The notes under the pieces: model-generated | What the model saw: only the letters and a program-made list of their open reading frames with translations | Told to the model about the DNA's origin: nothing | Database searches by the model: none | Part shown: positions 1 to 11,154 of the stretch, piece by piece | Numbering within the stretch: position 1 is the stretch's first letter | How the letters are laid out: every line of letters starts with the position of its first letter | Assembly: GCA_026874595.1 (NCBI GenBank) | Contig: CM049308.1 | Location: forward strand, 97,871,124 to 97,935,123 | Length of the DNA stretch: 64,000 bases | From: Sipunculus nudus | Lineage: Eukaryota > Annelida > Sipuncula > Golfingiida > Sipunculidae | Reading direction: 5' to 3' | Program-made: the position numbers and the translations under genes

Positions 1-80
1 TAACACCTTCAGGTCTGACCTACTGCCACTGTGAGTGTCTGGGTCAGGCTGGGTCAGGCAGTAATTACCAGAGAGCCTCT

Positions 81-203
81 CTTTCTCTTTCTCTTACTCT
101 CTCTCTCTCTCTCTCTCTCTCTCTGGCAGTCCAGCTCTCTCCTCCTCTCTCTCTTTCTTTCTCTCTCTCTCTCTCTTGCTTTTTCTCTTTCTCTCTCCAT
201 CTC

Positions 204-259
<56 letters not shown>

Positions 260-303
260 ACTCACTCACTCACTCACTCACTCACTCACTCACTCACTCA
301 CTC
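81..303. repeat. (CT)n / (ACTC)n microsatellite
   Basis: Long CT-dinucleotide runs pass into at least twelve CACT tetranucleotides. Ser/Leu and Arg/Glu open frames across this tract are translation artefacts. The paralogue near 45810 has only a short CT tract, so the expansion is local. Confidence 0.95.
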
Positions 304-879
304 ACCCTTATTGCCTTCCTTCCTCCCGCCATCCCATTCTGTTGACAGGTACTATAAACTAGATACATTAGCTATAAATGTTGATGCAATTTAGAAATGT
401 GAATCAACTGAAATATTCACAATCACATGTATGTTATACTGTCAATTTATAGTAACATCCGTAAACCTGGATAAAAATTATGTAATGAAAAAAAAGAATA
501 AATGCAAATATTGTTAATTTTTTATTGGCTCAGTAGAATGGGGAAAAAAATGATTTTCTTTGTTTCTCCATCTTTCTGCCTGTTTTAAATATTTAATGTT
601 CATGAATAAACTTTTTTTATAAGCACTGTTGAATTAAATTTCATATCCTGTATGTATATGCAAGGGTGTTGTAACTCTCACCATCCCCTTCTTCATCCCA
701 CTGAGGCTTTGCTTCTTGGCACTGTGAACAATAGTTATATGGCTATAGCATAAAATTTAATAATTAAAGAAAATATCTACAGAGAGACAGAGGCGTTGTA
801 ACTCTGATCATAACACCCCCCCCCCCCCCCCCATCAAGTCATTGCACCTGTGGAGTGGAGACGTTATGGCAACTGTATA

Positions 880-1115
880 CATATCATAAAATTGATAAAA
901 AAGGTTTACCAAATAAATTGGATCTCATCAGACAAATGTGTAAACTGTTGAACTGTCAACAGCTTATCAAAAATGTAACCAATGGAAAGGCATGGTCAGA
1001 TCTCAAATATTATTTGCAACATTTTCTTCAATCATATAAACCAACCATGGCCCAAATTGCCTCTTCCTCTCAAACTTTATCTACATTTCATCATATTTTT
1101 AATATTTTAACCTTC
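880..1115 (+). pseudogene. Endonuclease-like relic in family A
   Basis: The frame LDLIRQMCKLLNCQQLIKN is the same as the fuller copy at 20890-21064, but the middle part is deleted before WSDLKYYLQ. On its own it would not be recognisable. Confidence 0.35.
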
Positions 1116-1679
1116 TAGGTGGTTCAGTACTGTTGACCATTTGTCCATAGGTACCTATGTACATGCCAGAAATTATGTCAATATTGTGTAATATGTAGAC
1201 GTGAGGGTCATCAAAATAATGTACCTTGTCAAGACCGATCTTGTCAAGATATCATGTCATACAGTCACAAATTCATAAATCCCCTCATCAGCATAGTTAA
1301 TCATAACCTTGTATCTGTCAAATTGAAATCTTGCAGTTTTCCATACACTATAGATCCTTCTACAAAAAGCCTTATCATCATTATACCACTGCTTAGTATA
1401 CTGTCATTGCATTCATATTTGCTCAAATAAATTGTTTTTTTTACCCCTCCAAAATAAATAAAAAATAAACCACTATATTTTACTCCATATTAATCCATCA
1501 GTCAGATTATTTCATATATCATTTACTAACATATTACATTATATTCCTTTATAAAAGCCCAACATGACCATGATATTCATAAGCTTTTTCTACTCAATAT
1601 AGTATAACAATGGTGATACATTTATAGTCCAATCATGATCAGCTGAGCGCCGTGACCCATGGGTCCCTTGTTTTTGGTT

Positions 1680-3400
1680 GACCTCTGACCTTTCTCTCTG
1701 CCCAGCGTCCATTTGTGTGTCTGTTTCCACACATAAACCCACATATCTAGGGAACCATTTGACCGATAAGGCTAAAGATTTTGCACAAATGTAGCCCTTG
1801 GAAAGCTTTCTAACATGCACTAAAATTGGTGGTGCCACCTGCATCCATTTTTGCACAGCGTCCATCTGTTCATCAGCCTTGGGATAAAAACACTCATATC
1901 TCTGCATTGGTTGGACTTATCCACCTGAAATTTTGCAGGTTTATACATCCTGGACAGCTTTCTTGATTTTATGACAGGTGGCGCCACCTACATTCACTTT
2001 TTAGCTGCAGACATCCAAGCTCGTATCACGGGAACCGTTTGACCAGTTGGGCCAAAATTTTGCATGTGCATAGATCTCCTATAGCTCTTATCATATGCAA
2101 AACTGGTGGTGCCACCTGCAACCATTTTTGCATAGGGTCCATCTGTTCATCTGCCTTTGGATAAAATCACTCATATCTCGGCAGTGGTTTGACTTATCCA
2201 CCTGATATTTTGCAGGTTTATACATCCTTGACAGCTTTCTTGATTTTATGACAGGTGGCGCCACCTACATTCAAATTTATGCTGCAGACATCCAAGCTTA
2301 TATCTCAGGAACCATTTGACCAATTGGGCCAAAATTTTGCATGTTTATAGATCTCACATAGCTCTTTATCATAAGCAAAACTGGTGGCGCCACCTGCAAT
2401 CATTTTTGCACAGCATCCGTCTGTTTGTTTGCCGTAGGATAAAATCACTCATATCTTGGCAGTGGTTTGACATAACTGCCTAAAATTTTGCAGGTTTATA
2501 CATCTTGGATAGCTTTCTGGATTTTGTGGCAGTTGGTGCCACCTTCATTTATATATATGCTGCAGACATTCAGGCTTATATCTCAGGACTGGTTTGACAT
2601 ATCCCCCTGAAATTATCATTTTTGTGTATAGATCTCACATAGCTCTTAATCATACACAGAATTGGTGGCGCCACCTGCCACCATTTTTGCACAGCCTCCG
2701 TCTGTTTGTCTGCCATAGGGTAAAATCACTCATATCTCAGTAGTGGTGTGACATATCTGCCTAAAATTTTGCATGTTTATACATCTTGGATAGCTTTCTC
2801 GATTTTGTGGCAGGTGGCGCCACCTATATTTATGTATATGCTGCAGATATTCAGGCTCGATATCAGGACTGGTTTGACATATCCCCATGAAATTTTGCAT
2901 GTGTATAGATCTCACATATCTCTTAATCATACACAAAATTGGTGGCGCCACCTGCCACCATTTTTGCACAGCGTCTGTCTGTTCATCTGCCTTGGGATAA
3001 AAACACTAGTATCTCTGCATTGGTTGGACTTATCCAACTGAAATTTTGCATGTGTTTACATCCTGGACAGCTTTCTTGATTTTATGACAGGTGGCGCTAC
3101 CTACATTCACGTTTAAGCTGCAGACATCCAGGCGATTATGCAACACACCTCACTCTATTTCCCCTTGCCACTCAATCCATACCTCACTTCACCTTTCCCA
3201 CTCTGGGAAAATTTTGCATGTGTATAGATCTCCCATAGCTCTTTATCATATGCAAAACTGTCTGTTCTTCTGCCATGAGCTAAAATCACTCATATCTCAG
3301 TAGTGGTTTGACTTATCTGCCTAAAATTTTGCATGTTCATACATCTTGGACAGCATTCTGGATTTTGTGGTAGGTGGCGCAACCTACATACACATTTCGG
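1680..3400. repeat. 278-bp dimeric tandem array, GGTGGCGCCACC core (array 1)
   Basis: Units start at the palindrome GGTGGCGCCACC or variants near 1977, 2254, 2532, 2813, 3090 and 3373. The spacings are 277, 278, 281, 277 and 283 bp. Each unit has a second, related palindrome (for example 'CTGGTGGCGCCACCTGC'), so the unit is a diverged dimer. Open frames in the array are by-products. Confidence 0.85.
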
Positions 3401-3729
3401 ATACAGACATCCAGGAGATTATGCAACACACCTCACTCTATTTCCCCTTGCCACTCAATCCATACCTCACTTCACCTTTCCCACTCTGATTTTGGCAGAT
3501 ACATGTCATCGCTTGTTGAATACCCATATTCTAGTTTTTGTGTTGTGTACACCCATGCCAGAATTGCAGCAGTGATGTTTTTTTTTAATTGTTTCTTGTT
3601 CTAAGTGTTTAGTACTTGCATTGTTCATATACATGTTACACATGTTCTTGAAAAGTAATGGTCCAGCATTGAAGCATTATACCTGGTGTAATCTCATTGC
3701 ACAGGTTCGCATTAGGCCTGTAGGCCATG
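3400..3729 (+). repeat. Family B 3' terminal segment
   Basis: From about 3545, the block beginning TTGTGTACACCCATGCCAG and ending at TAGGCCATG also occurs at about 33085-33256. It represents the 3' end of family B. Upstream, a CACTCTATTTCCCCTTGCC block is present twice (3150 and 3430) within the array and again near 37320. Confidence 0.6.
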
Positions 3730-4096
3730 TTTAAAAATCAGGAAATATATTTACTCACTTAACATGAGAAATGCTGAAGCTGGAGACTTTTTCTTCAAGG
3801 ATGTAACTTTATTAAATCAAGATTCAATAGTTAATCCAAAATTAGATCTGAATTTTGCCAATTTTTTTCAGTTATTAGCATAAATAAAACATTAATACCT
3901 TAAATTTTGTCCAACTGTGGCTATGGCACATTTTTTCCCTGTAAGCACTTTTGATTTTATTTTTTACAGCATATATACATAAGGATTTAATCTTTTTAAA
4001 ATATGAATTTTCAAAGGAATTGATTGAAAAGAAACGCTTTTATTCAAGTTTTCATTCCCCACGTCAAGTGTTGTTTTCATCAGGCCCACCTAGTAG
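3730..4096 (+). mobile_element. Family A body, left part (interrupted by long-TIR element)
   Basis: This matches the family A consensus (for example 29900-30244) up to CCTAGTAG at 4089-4096. It then continues at 7575 after the 3.48-kb insertion. Confidence 0.75.
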
Positions 4097-4900
4097 GATT
4101 CCATGCCAGATGCGCCACTCCCAAATGCGCACCTGTCAGTTACGCTACTGCCAGATGCGCAACTGCCATATGCGCCAAATTCCAGTTGTGCCTCATGCCA
4201 TATGCGCAACAAAGCTAAATTAAGCCATATGGAGTTATATTACGCTTTGCTTATAGTAAGTGTGTATCTGTCTCACACGGCCCCTTCATAATTTTATTGA
4301 ATGCGGTATATTTTTGCAACAAAATACGAGCTTAGAAACCCTTTCCATTTTGAGCGACAATGTGCGGTCAGGACACGTGCGATCGATCACCATGACACAG
4401 TCGCGTTATCGGTCAATAAAAACTAATGAACATTGAATTTTTTTATTTATTCGTCTCCGTTACTTAAGAAACACTAACAATGAACTATCATTTAGATTAA
4501 AGGTATATATTTATATGAAGGGCGATATTTATTGTGTTATATTGTCCGGCCTTCGTGGGTAATAGTACATGTTGACGTACAAACGTAATTTGTGAAAATG
4601 ACCGGTGTTGTTATCGTTATGTATGTGGTCTTATTTGATATTTGATTTTATTTTGCCATATTTGGCATTAAAAAAAAGAATTATGTCGAATATGATATAA
4701 TTGGCACTGGTGTATTACTGATTAACAGGAAACCACTCACCACTTTATAGCTTAATTGACCCGGAAAAACCCGCTGGGTTTGGTCTCCGAACTTCAAAGG
4801 GAAGTGTCGCGGCGGTGAGCACATTAAAAGGATTATGAGCCGTTATATAGCCGCACTTGCATGCTATAACTGCGATATCATAACATCAGCTTAATTTTTG
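4097..4900 (+). repeat. Left terminal inverted repeat of the 3.48-kb element
   Basis: This pairs with 6760-7574. The outer 110 bp contain five or six iterations of a degenerate (A/C)TGCCA(G/T)ATGCGC motif, which could be subterminal transposase-binding sites. Small frames here (for example 4103-4291) recur in the right TIR only because the DNA is duplicated. Confidence 0.8.
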
Positions 4901-6759
4901 TTGGATTTTTAATGAAATTCACTATTAACTGTAAATAATCAGATTTAATCGACATCTTTTTATTTTGTTTTATCCTACTTACAACTGAACATTGCATCTT
5001 GCTTGAGAGTAGCGGCACGTTTTGACGATTCTAGAAGGAAGACGCCAGATCGACATTAATTTATGAGTTTGATTTTCAGGAATTTTTACCCGTGTCTTTT
5101 TAATTATCTGCACAATATACCATGTACTATTTTTTTTTAGTTCAATGTTTTGCATATAAACAGATGTTTCTATGGTGCATGTGCCCAGACCGTCTAAATC
5201 ATATAGGCAGAAATGAAATCATATATAAATCAAACTGAACTACTAATTCAAACTTAATTTTTTTCATCCTGACCAATAGGAGCTGTAGAATCTGTTGTGT
5301 TGAAACAACAGGTTGCGCAATTTTTTTAAAGGCATGTTAAGTCTGGGCCCAGTCAGTAGTAAATATGTCACCTGTGAACATAACCATAGCCTGGCACCTA
5401 TAAACTAACAAGTCCCATTAATTTAAAATTATACCTGAATGGAATATTTTTTCAAACACAAATTTTTTCATGAATTACATAATTTCTATTTCTGGAAAAG
5501 AAAAAAAAATATTTAGTTAAGCTTTTTTAATCATAACGATAATAAGTGATTTAAATCAAATTATTTAAATCAACCAACCCTTCCCTGGGTTTTATAACCC
5601 TGCCATTATACCAGCAAGGCAAGATTTTAAAATTAAGATAGTAAGTTATTTTCATGACATTTTAGGGTGGAATAAAACAGTTAACTCAGAGATAAACTTC
5701 AAATCAATGAGAAAATCATTAACAAGTTCAGAAACATTCAACATTTCTGTAGGGTCAACAAAACCTATATTGTAGAGCATCCGATATATTGCTTATGTGG
5801 CTGTCCAATACGACTTTCGGATACGAAAATTCCATGGTCGGTAACCAAAAATATTGTTTGGGTTTGGTGTGAAACCACCTTTAGCGTCACCGCTTGGTTG
5901 TATTTAGGAGCGGAAGAATCCGCACTAACACATTTCTATAAGGAAGATTTGGCACGTCGTACATCATTTTTGATTACGGAATCTTATTAGTTTTAAACTC
6001 AAATGTCTTTGGAGACTACAACATGGAACAGTGTTCATGTTTTTTTGTACAAACTGTATATTATAGATACTGTTTTGTATGTATATAATAAATCTCTAGT
6101 AACATTGTATGATATTGTGTATTTGCTTTTGCATGATGCCTTTATTCGTTAATCTGTGAGTGAGATGATGCATGGACAGCACTGCATGATATTTATGTTT
6201 TGTGTACAGTGTACACAAAGATATTCATCTGAACATAATACATGTATAAAATAAAACTATATAGCACTTCCTTCTTTGTTAATGAGAATAAAATATAATA
6301 CAATACAGAAAACTAATATATAGCCATACATTTAAAATCCACGTGAATCCTTAGGGTATCATTCTATCTTCCGTATTAAAACAATATATATCCAGACATA
6401 AGTACAAAAATTATCTGAAATGTAGAATGGATTATTAGCAACGATAATCCTGACCGTATCCGAAAGCGACAGTATGCAGTTCTGAAATAACACTATTTTT
6501 ACTTTAAACAATATAAAAACATTACAAAAAAGTGTAACAATATCTGAAATGTAGAATGGATTATTAGCAACGAAAACCCTAACAATATTCGGGAAATGAC
6601 AGTATGCAGTCCAGAAATAATATTATTATTTGTATACTTTCTGATGATAATAATAATAATGTGATTAAAAATAAATATTTCCACGTTTACTTTCTCGTAA
6701 CATGGGATATAATTGATGAAAATGAAAAAAAACACACTATGACAAAAGCAATAAAAACC
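4901..6759. other. Interior of the 3.48-kb element
   Basis: AT-rich with no protein-like frame. A roughly 125-bp local duplication is visible: GTAGAATGGATTATTAGCAA occurs near 6423 and again near 6549, each followed by a GACAGTATGCAGT block. Confidence 0.5.
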
Positions 6760-7574
6760 TAACGACGATGTTGTTATTATATCGCAGGTATAACATGCGA
6801 GTGCTGGTATATAACAGCACATAATCCTTTTAATATGCTCATTAACAATGGACCGCCGCCACACTTTCCGTTTGATGTTCGGAGCCCAACCCAGGCGGGG
6901 TTTTCCGGGTCAATTAAGCCATAGTGGTGAGTGGTTTCCTGTTAATCAGTAATACACCAGTGTAAATTATATCATATTCGACAATTCTTTTTTAATGCCA
7001 AATATGGCATAAATAAAATCAAATATCAAATGAGACCACATTAGTAACGATAACAACACCGGTCATTTACACAAATTACGTTTGTACGTCAACATGTACT
7101 ATCACCCATGCACGAAGGCCGGACAATATGACACAATAAATTTGCCCTTTATTTAAATATACACCTTTAATCTATATGATAGTTCATTGTTAGTGTTTCT
7201 TAAGTAATAGGGACGAATAAATAAAAACATTCAATGTTCATAGATTTTTATTGACAGATAACGCGACTGTGTCATGGTGATCGACCGCACGTGCATGTCG
7301 TGACCGCACATTGTTGCTCAAAATGGAAAGGGTTTCTTAGCTCGTATTTTGCTGCAAAAAATATACCGCATTCGATAAAATTATGAAGAGCCGTGTGATA
7401 CAGATACACACTTACTATAAGCAAAGCGTAATATAACTCCATATGGCTTAACATAGCTTTGTTGCGCATGTGGCATGAGGCGCAACTGGAATTTGGCGCA
7501 TATGGCAGTTGCGCATCTGGCAGTAGCGTAACTGACAGGTGCGCATTTGGGAGTGGCGCATCTGGCATGACACC
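6760..7574 (-). repeat. Right terminal inverted repeat of the 3.48-kb element
   Basis: Inverted partner of 4097-4900, ending GGCATGACACC at 7574. The first five bases differ between the arms (GATTC versus GGTGT), while the next 20 or more match. Confidence 0.8.
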
Positions 7575-7582
7575 CCTAGTAG

Positions 7583-8729
7583 TACAGCCTTCACTTGTAT
7601 TATGTAACCCTCTCCAGACAGCTTGCCTTGGCTCAGGTTGGCCACTACTACCAGGCTTCCCCATTGCTCTGCACTCCCCCCCCCCCCCCCCCCCCTGCTG
7701 CCAGATGGTGCATAAACTAGATGAATGTTATAATTTCTGTATTTGATTCATTCTTATTCTAGGCTGTGCTACATTTTAGATTTTGTATTGTACCACCAGG
7801 GTTACAATGATTAAAGTGCCCATTTTTTTGGTAATTGTGTCCACAAAGTGGTGTATTGCTATGTGAAAGTGCGGATGTTCATTAGATAAGTAATTCTTTA
7901 CTTCAGAAGAGTATAAACTTCACCAGGTGTGAAATTGACTATTAGTTCCAGGAAAAGTTATTGCTGAGATAGTAATTAGCACAATGCTGTTGTTTGTCCC
8001 TCATTCAACTAACAGTGTGTATACTTTATTTGAAAAGATGGTTTTATTTTATCAGATTTACTGAATCTTTGGTGAATAAAATTAAGCATTTACTGAAAAC
8101 TCAAATATACAAAACTTTAATAGTGATTCAAGGAATAATCTTGAAGATGCCATGTTGTGGCATTATTTTCTTTTAAATTAAGTTTAAACATTTTTTATTT
8201 AAATATTATAAAATATATGTGTATGGATAATATGACCCGATACGAGCTACACTCTGGATAAATAATGATTGCAACTTAGAATTCTGATATTTTAACTTAT
8301 ATTTTCATATTTTTTTTTATTACAAATTCATAAAACTTGTAAATAATAAAAAAAATGAATCTGATAAAAACTGTCAATGGAAAAAGTGAATATGCAAAAA
8401 GTAGGCTTAAATATTAACTTAAATGCATTATACCCTTGAAAGTGAAATAAAGGTGTTAGTCCTTTCTGTCAACTTGCCTGTCCATCTGTAAATTTTTCAT
8501 ATGCATCACAGTATCTCATAACTTTTAATGTTTTTCTTCATGACAATCTTGTCAGAGTATTAGTTTTACAATCAAATATTTAGAACTTTACTATAACCAA
8601 GTAGGAGGGCCCCTCTTAGCTTCTCATATGCTTGTATATATGAAAAACCTTACAATAGAATATTTTGCATATTTTGCATTTGCAAAAATTTCAATCTTCA
8701 GCTGAGCGCCGTGACCCATGGGTCCCTTA
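7583..8729 (+). mobile_element. Family A body and tail, right part
   Basis: This resumes the family A copy after the insertion and matches 30245-31290 closely, including CCACCAGGGTTACAATGA. A 20-C run lies at 7676-7695. It ends with the tail at 8699-8729 (GACCCATGGGTC then CCTTA). Confidence 0.75.
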
Positions 8730-8907
8730 ATTGTTATATAAAGGAAGGACGAATTAATGCAAATAAATGTGTCACATGGTTTCTATGCCAACATAGGCCA
8801 GTTGACAGTATGAATGGTTAGCATTATAATGCAACAGCGATGAGCCTGTGCTTTATTTATAATAAAAAGAGAATGATTTCTAATTGCTCCGTGATTCTCC
8901 TTTTTTT
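8730..8907 (+). other. PPP5C: Probable native PPP5C intron sequence
   Basis: No repeat is recognised here. The segment ends TTTCTAATTGCTCCGTGATT followed by CTCC and a T run, which has the look of a branch point plus polypyrimidine tract. The family C element starts at 8908. Confidence 0.45.
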
Positions 8908-8984
8908 AGCCCTCAGCCCTTAGGCTGATGGGCTATTGTCGTCACCCAAGCTGTCCGTCCGTCCGTCCGGCGTCCGTTAACTTT

Positions 8985-9780
8985 TACCTTGTGAGCGGGA
9001 TATCTTGAAAAGGATTCACCGTCAGAATTTTATTTCCTCGGTAAAGATGTATATCGACAAAATCTCGATCAAGTTCGAAGATGGGTGACCTTGACCTATT
9101 TTTCTACATTTTAGAGCTGATTATAGAAAAACACTTAGATGCTTATTACTCAGTAACCATTTGGTGGATTTTCACAAAACTTACTATGATTATTGGGACT
9201 GATAGTTTGTACCTGCTACACAAGTTTGGTGGCGCCACCTACAATTTCTGATTTTCAATTAATTTTTATCGGATTTTTCAACTTTGGGCTTGTGAGCGGG
9301 ATATCTCTAAAAGGATTCACCGTAGGAATATTATTTTTTCGGTGAAGATGTATATTGACAAAATCTCGGTCAAGTTTGAAGATGGGTGACCTTGACCTAT
9401 TTTTCTACGTTTTAGAGCTGATTATAGAAAAAACATTTAGAAGCTTATTTCTCAGGAACCATTTGGTGGATTTCACAATACTTACTATGATCATAGGGAC
9501 TGATGGTCTGTAACTGCTGCACGAGTTTGGGGGCGTCACCTACAATTTCTGATTTTTAATGAATTTTTCTTGGATTTTTCAACTTTGTCCTTGTGAGCGG
9601 GATATCTCTTAAATGATTCACAATAGGAATTTTATTTCTTTGGTGAAGATGTATATGGACAAAATCTCCGTCAAGTTCGAAGATGGGTGACATTGATCTA
9701 CTTTTCAAGGTCACAGAGCTTATAATAGAATAAAACTGAGAAGCTTATATTTCAGGAAGCATTTGGTGGATTGTTATGAA
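8985..9780. repeat. 301-bp tandem array
   Basis: GTGAGCGGGATATCT recurs at 8991, 9292 and 9593 (period 301 twice). Each unit includes GGTGACCTTGACCTA-like half-sites, and the first two carry a GGTGGCGCCACC or GGGGGCGTCACC motif. About 2.6 units are present. Confidence 0.85.
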
Positions 9781-10211
9781 TCATGGTACATACCTCTCCA
9801 TTTTAAATTTATAACTGAGACATGTACAGATATACATCCATGTGAGAACAGATACTTAGTACTTTTTACTGTTACCACCTCTAAACACTGTTCTTTTGGC
9901 TGAGGGCTTTTGTCAGCTTCTGCTGATATTCTAGTTCATTAATGTTAGATTTCATTGATCTCGGGCTGATGCCTGCAGGCTGTTTCGCTGGAGAGATGAA
10001 ATTTGGGAGCTGTGTACTGGCAGTTTTTTTCCTCTGACATACGAATGTACAGTTGTTCCACGAATATAGGCACAATCAGTCTAATTTTAAAGGCTCAAAT
10101 TAAACTATGTCAGCTACTCAGCTATGTCCGGTAATATTTTCATTATGGATTTTAAAAATATCTTCCACATGGAAACTGAGGGAGTTTAAGAATGTAATAG
10201 TAGACTATTAT

Positions 10212-10329
10212 TCTAGCACATAAAGGCAGACTTTACGGGCCCAACGAGGCTTGCACCTTGACATTTTCCGGGCCCAAGCAAAAAAATACTGGCAATGGGC
10301 CCACTGGCCCCTTAAAATTTCTAACCCTG
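10212..10329 (-). mobile_element. Possible hAT-type terminus (fragment)
   Basis: Read on the minus strand from 10329, this begins CAGGGTTAGAAATTTTAAGG, resembling hAT termini that start CAGGG. No opposite terminus or target duplication was found, so it may be a fragment or a chance resemblance. Confidence 0.25.
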
Positions 10330-10716
10330 CTCTCCTTATTGCATCATTAAATGGTTTCAGGCCAAAAGTTTTCATTTCTTACACAGTGCAAATGCAATTT
10401 ATACCTAATTGGCTTGTTTTTATATGCTTATCAGATCTAGTTTATGCTCATTTGAGTTTTTTTTACAGCATTTTCTTTTAGTCAATAAATTAATGTTTAT
10501 TATAATATCTTGGCTCATGTCCATTATTATATAATTTACAGGGTTTCATTACTGCCCCCGGCGTATATTTACATGCATATTCCAGTCCCTCAGTAGAAAT
10601 ACTGAAACTCTTACAATAATGTGATCATGAGGCTTCTACATCTTTCATGTAGTCCATAAAAGTGCACAGTCAACACAACCACTAGGATTTTATGCCAGTA
10701 TTCTCAGAATCAATTT

Positions 10717-10747
10717 CAGCTGAGAGCCGTGACTCACTGGTCGCTTG
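10717..10747 (+). promoter_or_regulatory. Transposon tail supplying the 3' splice-site region of a PPP5C exon
   Basis: This is a family A-type tail with its palindrome broken: GACTCACTGGTC in place of GACCCATGGGTC. The changes create CTCAC (10733-10737), a YTNAY branch-point match with its A 23 nt upstream of the acceptor AG. The exon begins 12 bp after the tail end. Confidence 0.45.
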
Positions 10748-10759
10748 TTGAATTTGCAG

Positions 10760-10979
10760 GTATCATGTGTGACCTGTTGTGGTCAGACCCACAGCCATTA
10801 TGTGGACGTTCTCCCAGTAAGAGGGGAGTTGGCATCCAGTTTGGACCAGATGTAACCAACAAATTCCTGGAGGAGAATAACCTTGATTACATCATCCGCA
10901 GTCATGAGGTCAAGAATGATGGTTATGAGGTCACACATGACAAGAAATGTATCACCGTGTTCTCTGCACCCAATTACTG
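10760..10979 (+). CDS. PPP5C: PPP5C internal exon (catalytic domain, second half)
   Basis: This exon encodes about 73 residues of serine/threonine protein phosphatase 5, a PPP-family metallophosphatase that acts with Hsp90 through an N-terminal TPR domain. The frame reads [12 protein letters not shown], then [30 protein letters not shown] and FSAPNY, which matches animal PP5 nearly residue for residue. The visible catalytic residues are the Arg of SKRG (phosphate binding), the metal-ligand His of RSHEV and the Tyr of SAPNYC. The other metal ligands and the TPR domain are encoded left of the window. The exon is bounded by TTTGCAG before 10760 and GTAAGT from 10980. It begins with two bases of a Gly codon and ends with TG, which the next exon completes to Cys. 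The acceptor is unusual because a transposon 3' end stops 12 bp before it. Identification is from recalled family sequence, not a search. Confidence 0.95.
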
Positions 10980-11154
10980 GTAAGTAATTTTCTTTGTAAG
11001 AATATTAAACATACATGGGTCTCAAAATTAGCCAATAATCAATATTTAGGGATCTAAAACTGTTAGGGTTAACCCTAAACCCTATATGGTATGAAGACAG
11101 CTCAGGTTAAAGATTTTAGCTGAGTCTTCAATTAGTCAGGAACCACTTACCTTA

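Larger units (their letters stand above)
1..1670 (+). mobile_element. Family A Helentron-like element, 3' part (5' end outside window)
   Basis: The sequence ends with the family A tail (1640-1670): CAGCTGAGCGCC, the palindrome GACCCATGGGTC, then CCTTG. The next base begins a T run (TTTTTGGTTGACC) that matches the uninterrupted repeat at about 35415, so the right junction is well defined. The body is shared with the copies at 45.69-50.2 kb and 31.4-31.96 kb. It includes a poly-C run near 817-832 and a degraded endonuclease-like frame (about 880-1115). Confidence 0.75.
1671..3729 (+). mobile_element. Family B element 3' part with 278-bp array
   Basis: Most of this block is a 278-bp tandem array. 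It ends in the family B tail, ATTAGGCCTGTAGGCCATG (to 3729), a short inverted repeat followed by the terminal motif. Sequence after 3729 (TTTAAAAATCAGG) resumes a family A body, so this element sits inside a family A copy. The 5' head is missing because the family A element at 1-1670 interrupts it. Confidence 0.6.
4097..7574. mobile_element. 3.48-kb non-autonomous DNA transposon with ~800-bp TIRs
   Basis: The ends are long inverted repeats: about 4097-4900 and 6760-7574. Both arms share, in inverted form, CATGCCAGATGCGCC, the TGCGCACCTGTCAGTTACGC block, GTCAATAAAAACTAATGAAC-like and ACCGGTGTTGTTATCG-like blocks and a GACCCGGAAAA block. The element is flanked by an 8-bp duplication CCTAGTAG (4089-4096 and 7575-7582). 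The paralogous repeat at about 30240 carries a single uninterrupted CCTAGTAG, giving an empty site. No transposase frame is visible inside. The TSD length and long TIRs would fit a Mutator-like, hAT-like or foldback element. The superfamily is not settled. Confidence 0.85.
8908..10747 (+). mobile_element. Family C Helentron-like element just upstream of a PPP5C exon
   Basis: The head follows a T run and forms a hairpin, AGCCCTCAGCC / GGCTGATGGGCT (8908-8934), followed by (GTCC)n. The probable tail is the diverged CAGCTGAGAGCC...CGCTTG at 10717-10747, followed by TT and the exon acceptor. If the element is removed, CTCC-T(n) joins TTGAATTTGCAG to give an ordinary splice acceptor. The head-to-tail pairing is inferred from the flanks. 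No other head or tail lies between. Confidence 0.55.

Noticed and set aside
31-394. Leu/Ser-rich and Arg/Glu-rich frames near the window start
   Set aside because: Simple CT/CACT repeat.
7272-7664. 130-codon minus-strand frame and its twin at 4103-4291
   Set aside because: They fall in the terminal inverted repeats of a non-coding transposon. The identity is due to duplicated DNA, not a conserved protein.
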